This document shows, piece by piece, positions 61,538 to 64,000 of a stretch of 64,000 bases of DNA. Source of the DNA: Deltaproteobacteria bacterium (GTDB lineage: Bacteria > Myxococcota > Myxococcia > Myxococcales > 40CM-4-68-19). The notes beneath the pieces are model-generated. The model made no database searches, was not told the DNA's origin, and saw only the letters and a program-made list of their open reading frames with translations. Numbering within the stretch: the first letter of the stretch is position 1; the number at the start of each line of letters is the position of its first letter. Location of the stretch: the NCBI GenBank assembly GCA_005879315.1, contig VBLC01000046.1, positions 129,424 to 193,423 on the forward strand. The letters run 5' to 3'. The translations under genes and the position numbers were made by a program.

Positions 61538-62545
61538 GTAATTGCCGCCGAGGATGCCGCGCAGCTCCGCCTCGCTGAATCCGCGGCGCGAGAGCAGCTC
61601 GGTCAGGTCGGGATAGCGGCGCGCCTCGCGCATGCCTTCGACGCTGTAGACCCAGCCGTCGAAGTCGGTGCCGATGCCGATGTGCTCGGGCCCCGCGACC
61701 AAGGCGCCGTGGACGATGGCGTCGGCCATGGCATCGATCGAAGGTCCGCCGAGGATCTTGTTCCAGGTGATGATGCCGGCCACTCCTCCCGAGCGGGCGA
61801 GAATTCGCAGCTGCTCGTCGGAGATGTTGCGCTCCAGATCGGCGAAGCGGCGAAAGCCGGTATGGGTGGCGAGGAAAGGTCGCGCCGCCGTGCTCGCCAC
61901 GTCGGCAAAGGAGCGGTCGGAGCAGTGCGTGACATCGACCAGCACTCCCAGCTCCTCGCAGCGCCGGACGACCTTGCGGCCCAGTTCCGTCAGGCCGGGA
62001 GCGCCGCGCAGGACGGCAAACCAGGGATGGCCGGGGATCCGCGCCGGCTGGGCGATGCCATTTTGTACAAAATGCGTGAGCGTCAGGTAGCGCAGGCCGC
62101 GGGCAGCGAGCTGCTCCAGCTTCTCCAGCGAGCGCTCGATGTGATGCCCCCCTTCCGCCGCATGCAGCACGGCGAGCTTGCCACTCTGCAGGATCCCTCG
62201 GACCTCCCCCCGCCGCCGGGCGACCTGCGCCAGCGCTGGGTGCCGCGCGCAGAGAGCCTCGAGCGCCTCGAACGTCCCGAGCGCCGCGCGAAATGGGCGC
62301 ACGGGCAGCACGGCCGGCGCATACGCGCAGTTGGTCAGCACCCGCAGCCCGCCCGCGCGCGCGCGCGGAAGGTCGAGCTGCTGGCGCAGCGGATTCCAGC
62401 GCCGCGGCGGTTTGTGCTCACGCCCGAGATCGCGCCGCAGGTAGTAGGCGTTCAGTCCCGGATGCGCGTGCAGATCTGCGACCGGCGCCGCCTCGTGGAC
62501 GGCCCTTGCGTCGATCGGCGCGACCTCCGGACGATAGATGAGCAC
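61514..62545 (-). CDS. M19-family membrane dipeptidase
   Basis: A 343-aa zinc peptidase of the renal dipeptidase family. Its GTG start lies immediately after the Hsp70 stop. ADLHAHPG has the N-terminal metal ligands, AAEGGHHIE the central region, VDVTHCSDRSF and THTGFRRF further ligands, and GIGTDFDGW the C-terminal Asp. No signal peptide is evident, so it may be cytoplasmic. It may be co-transcribed with the Hsp70 gene. Substrates are probably D- or mixed dipeptides. Confidence 0.88.
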   Translation of the reverse strand: MLIYRPEVAPIDARAVHEAAPVADLHAHPGLNAYYLRRDLGREHKPPRRWNPLRQQLDLPRARAGGLRVLTNCAYAPAVLPVRPFRAALGTFEALEALCARHPALAQVARRRGEVRGILQSGKLAVLHAAEGGHHIERSLEKLEQLAARGLRYLTLTHFVQNGIAQPARIPGHPWFAVLRGAPGLTELGRKVVRRCEELGVLVDVTHCSDRSFADVASTAARPFLATHTGFRRFADLERNISDEQLRILARSGGVAGIITWNKILGGPSIDAMADAIVHGALVAGPEHIGIGTDFDGWVYSVEGMREARRYPDLTELLSRRGFSEAELRGILGGNYLRVLGEA

Positions 62546-64000
62546 TCAGTGCTGCGTCACCCGCACCGTCGTCTTCATCTGCTTGCCGGTGTCGAGGTCG
62601 CGCGCCGACATGGTGAGGATGCCCTCGATGTTGACGTCGAAGGTGATCTCCAGCCGCGCCTTCCCCGCCGGCCCGGGCTTGAGGCCGCTGAAGAGGAAGT
62701 CGCCGAGCAGCTCGTTGTGCGACACCTCCGGGGCGTCGCCCTGGAAGATGCGCATGGCCACTTCCGTCTGGCCGTCGTAGCTGGTGGTCGCCTCGACTGC
62801 CTTGGCGTTGGGGATGGCGGCGTTGCGCGGAAAGACGGTGTGGAACGCGCCGCCCGCTTTCTCCAGCCCGATGGCCATCGGGATCACGTCGAGCAGCTGC
62901 AGCTTGAGGTTGGAGTCGTCCTCCAGCGAGTGCGCATAGAGTGCCGCGCCGATCGCCACCGCCTCGTCGGGGTGCACTCCCTTCGAGGGGGCCTTCCCGA
63001 CGATCTCGGTGAGCCGCTTCTGCACCGCCGGCATGCGCGTCTGCCCGCCGACGAGGAGCAGCTCGTCCACTTTCGCGGCGTCGAGGCCCGCGTCGCCCAT
63101 CACCCGCGTGAGGATCACGATGGTGCGATCGACCAGGCTCTTCGTCAGCTCCTCGAGCAGCTTGCGGGTGAAGACGAAGTCGATGTTGAGCGGCTGTCCC
63201 TGGGGCGTCATGGTCACGAACGGCACGCTGAAGGGGGCCTGCTCGCGGCTGGAGAGATCGATCTTGACGCGCTCGGCGAGGTCCTTGATCCGCTGCATCG
63301 CCACCGGGTCGGTGGAGAGATCGATCTGGTGCTTCTTCCGGAACTCCTCGATCACGTGCTTGATCATCGCCTGATCGAAGTCGAGCCCGCCGAGGAAGAT
63401 GTCGCCGCCGGTGGCTTTGACCTCGAAGACGCGGTCGCGGATCTCGATGATGGAGACGTCGAAGGTGCCGCCGCCGAGGTCGTAGATCACCACCGTCTCG
63501 TGCAGGTTCTTGCCGATGCCGTAGGCGAGCGCGGCGCTGGTCGGCTCGTTGATGATCCGGACCACCTCGAGCTGGATCATCTTGCCGGCGTCCTTCACCG
63601 CCTGCCGCTGCCGGTCGGTGAAGTAGGCGGGGACGGTGACGACGGAGCGGCTGACCTTCTCTCCCAGATAATCCTGCGCGACGCCGCGGATCTTGTTCAA
63701 AATCTTCGCGCTGATCTCGGCGAGCCGGAAATTCTTGTGGCCGACGTCGAGGACCACGTCGTTGCGCTCGCCCGGCTTCATGTCGTAGGCGACCGTCTTT
63801 TGCATCAGCGCGACGACGTCGCTGGAGAAGGAACGCCCGATGAGGCGCTTGGCCGCATAGACAGTGTTGCGCGGATTGAGCTGCCACTGGCGCTTGGCTT
63901 CGTGTCCGATCAGCTCGTTGCCCTTCTCGTCGATGGCGAAGACGGAGGGGATGATGAACTCGCCGCCCTTGTAAGGGATGAGCTTGACCGTATGGTCGTC
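62546..64000 (-). CDS. Hsp70/DnaK-family protein, N-terminus outside window, lid missing
   Basis: About 484 residues are visible. The nucleotide-binding domain has VYDLGGGTFDVSIIEI, the region INEPTSAALAYG and LLVGGQTRMPAVQKRL, and the SBD-beta is present (VFPRNAAIPNAKAV, VNIEGILTMSARDLDTGK). The protein then ends at KTTVRVTQH, without the alpha-helical lid. The first ~30 residues lie beyond the window edge. A total near 515 aa is much shorter than DnaK (about 610-640). It is a paralogue, not the housekeeping DnaK, and is co-oriented with the dipeptidase gene. The track start 63805 is internal. Confidence 0.9.
   Translation of the reverse strand, partial: DDHTVKLIPYKGGEFIIPSVFAIDEKGNELIGHEAKRQWQLNPRNTVYAAKRLIGRSFSSDVVALMQKTVAYDMKPGERNDVVLDVGHKNFRLAEISAKILNKIRGVAQDYLGEKVSRSVVTVPAYFTDRQRQAVKDAGKMIQLEVVRIINEPTSAALAYGIGKNLHETVVIYDLGGGTFDVSIIEIRDRVFEVKATGGDIFLGGLDFDQAMIKHVIEEFRKKHQIDLSTDPVAMQRIKDLAERVKIDLSSREQAPFSVPFVTMTPQGQPLNIDFVFTRKLLEELTKSLVDRTIVILTRVMGDAGLDAAKVDELLLVGGQTRMPAVQKRLTEIVGKAPSKGVHPDEAVAIGAALYAHSLEDDSNLKLQLLDVIPMAIGLEKAGGAFHTVFPRNAAIPNAKAVEATTSYDGQTEVAMRIFQGDAPEVSHNELLGDFLFSGLKPGPAGKARLEITFDVNIEGILTMSARDLDTGKQMKTTVRVTQH

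Overview
The window is GC-rich chromosomal DNA from a myxobacterium-like member of the Myxococcota (former Deltaproteobacteria). Evidence seen in the sequence: a PilZ protein of the type common in Myxococcus, an FHA/TonB-like protein with a myxobacterial C-terminal tail, outer-membrane barrels typical of the group, an FHA sigma-54 activator, a Ser/Thr kinase with TPRs, many TPR lipoproteins, and very long antisense shadow ORFs caused by high GC. I see no insertion sequence, prophage or CRISPR array, and no gap above 300 bases without a gene; the longest is the 294-base rpsT-mazG spacer.

Layout. 1-8.5 kb: asnS (partial), an M1 peptidase, a membrane protein, leuS-lptE (same order as in E. coli), rpsT and mazG. 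8.6-18.1 kb: mostly plus-strand genes (TPR membrane protein, DUF4388 protein, phoH, thioredoxin-TPR protein, PgpH-type HD hydrolase, MFS transporter, SlyD-like isomerase). 18.2-21.7 kb: a hexanucleotide-repeat spacer, a membrane-anchored gluzincin-like protein, PilZ, DUF192 and a Cys-rich lipoprotein. 21.8-31.9 kb: a contiguous Nfs/Glt-like envelope machine locus with two OM barrels, two TPR periplasmic proteins, a small exported protein, an FHA-TM-TonB-like protein and a third OM barrel. This is the core set known from M. xanthus gliding (Glt) and spore-coat (Nfs) systems. 31.9-43.3 kb: a conserved myxobacterial protein, tRNA-Cys, a PAS histidine kinase, a PRTase/hydrolase pair, an FHA sigma-54 activator followed by a good -24/-12 promoter and a 56-aa membrane protein missing from the ORF track, an RNA methyltransferase and a Ser/Thr kinase. 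43.3-47.6 kb: a membrane protein, a VWA lipoprotein, a gpV-like spike and a PAAR tip protein, the last two separated by secG-tRNA-Leu(GAG) on the other strand. 47.7-49.9 kb: a NarL-type two-component pair and a small lipoprotein.

50.0-54.8 kb holds the most unusual locus: eight tightly packed plus-strand genes for protein-bound sulfur metabolism. It contains a CysO-like sulfur carrier with a cysteine encoded after its GG, an active E1, an active CysM-type synthase and an active JAMM protease (the CysO-CysM-Mec+ logic of Mycobacterium). It also contains a degenerate CysM paralogue that has lost its PLP lysine, a 101-aa protein carrying the RYSRH helix that the active E1 lacks, an APS-kinase-like protein with a histone-H1-like tail, and a LarE-type sulfur transferase. 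I infer a sulfur-carrier system with pseudo-subunits, possibly heteromeric.

54.9-64.0 kb: a large lipoprotein, truA, clpX, a Trp-rich exported protein, a flippase-like membrane protein, an M19 dipeptidase and a partial Hsp70 that ends without a lid domain. All assignments rest on reading motifs by eye; no database search was run.
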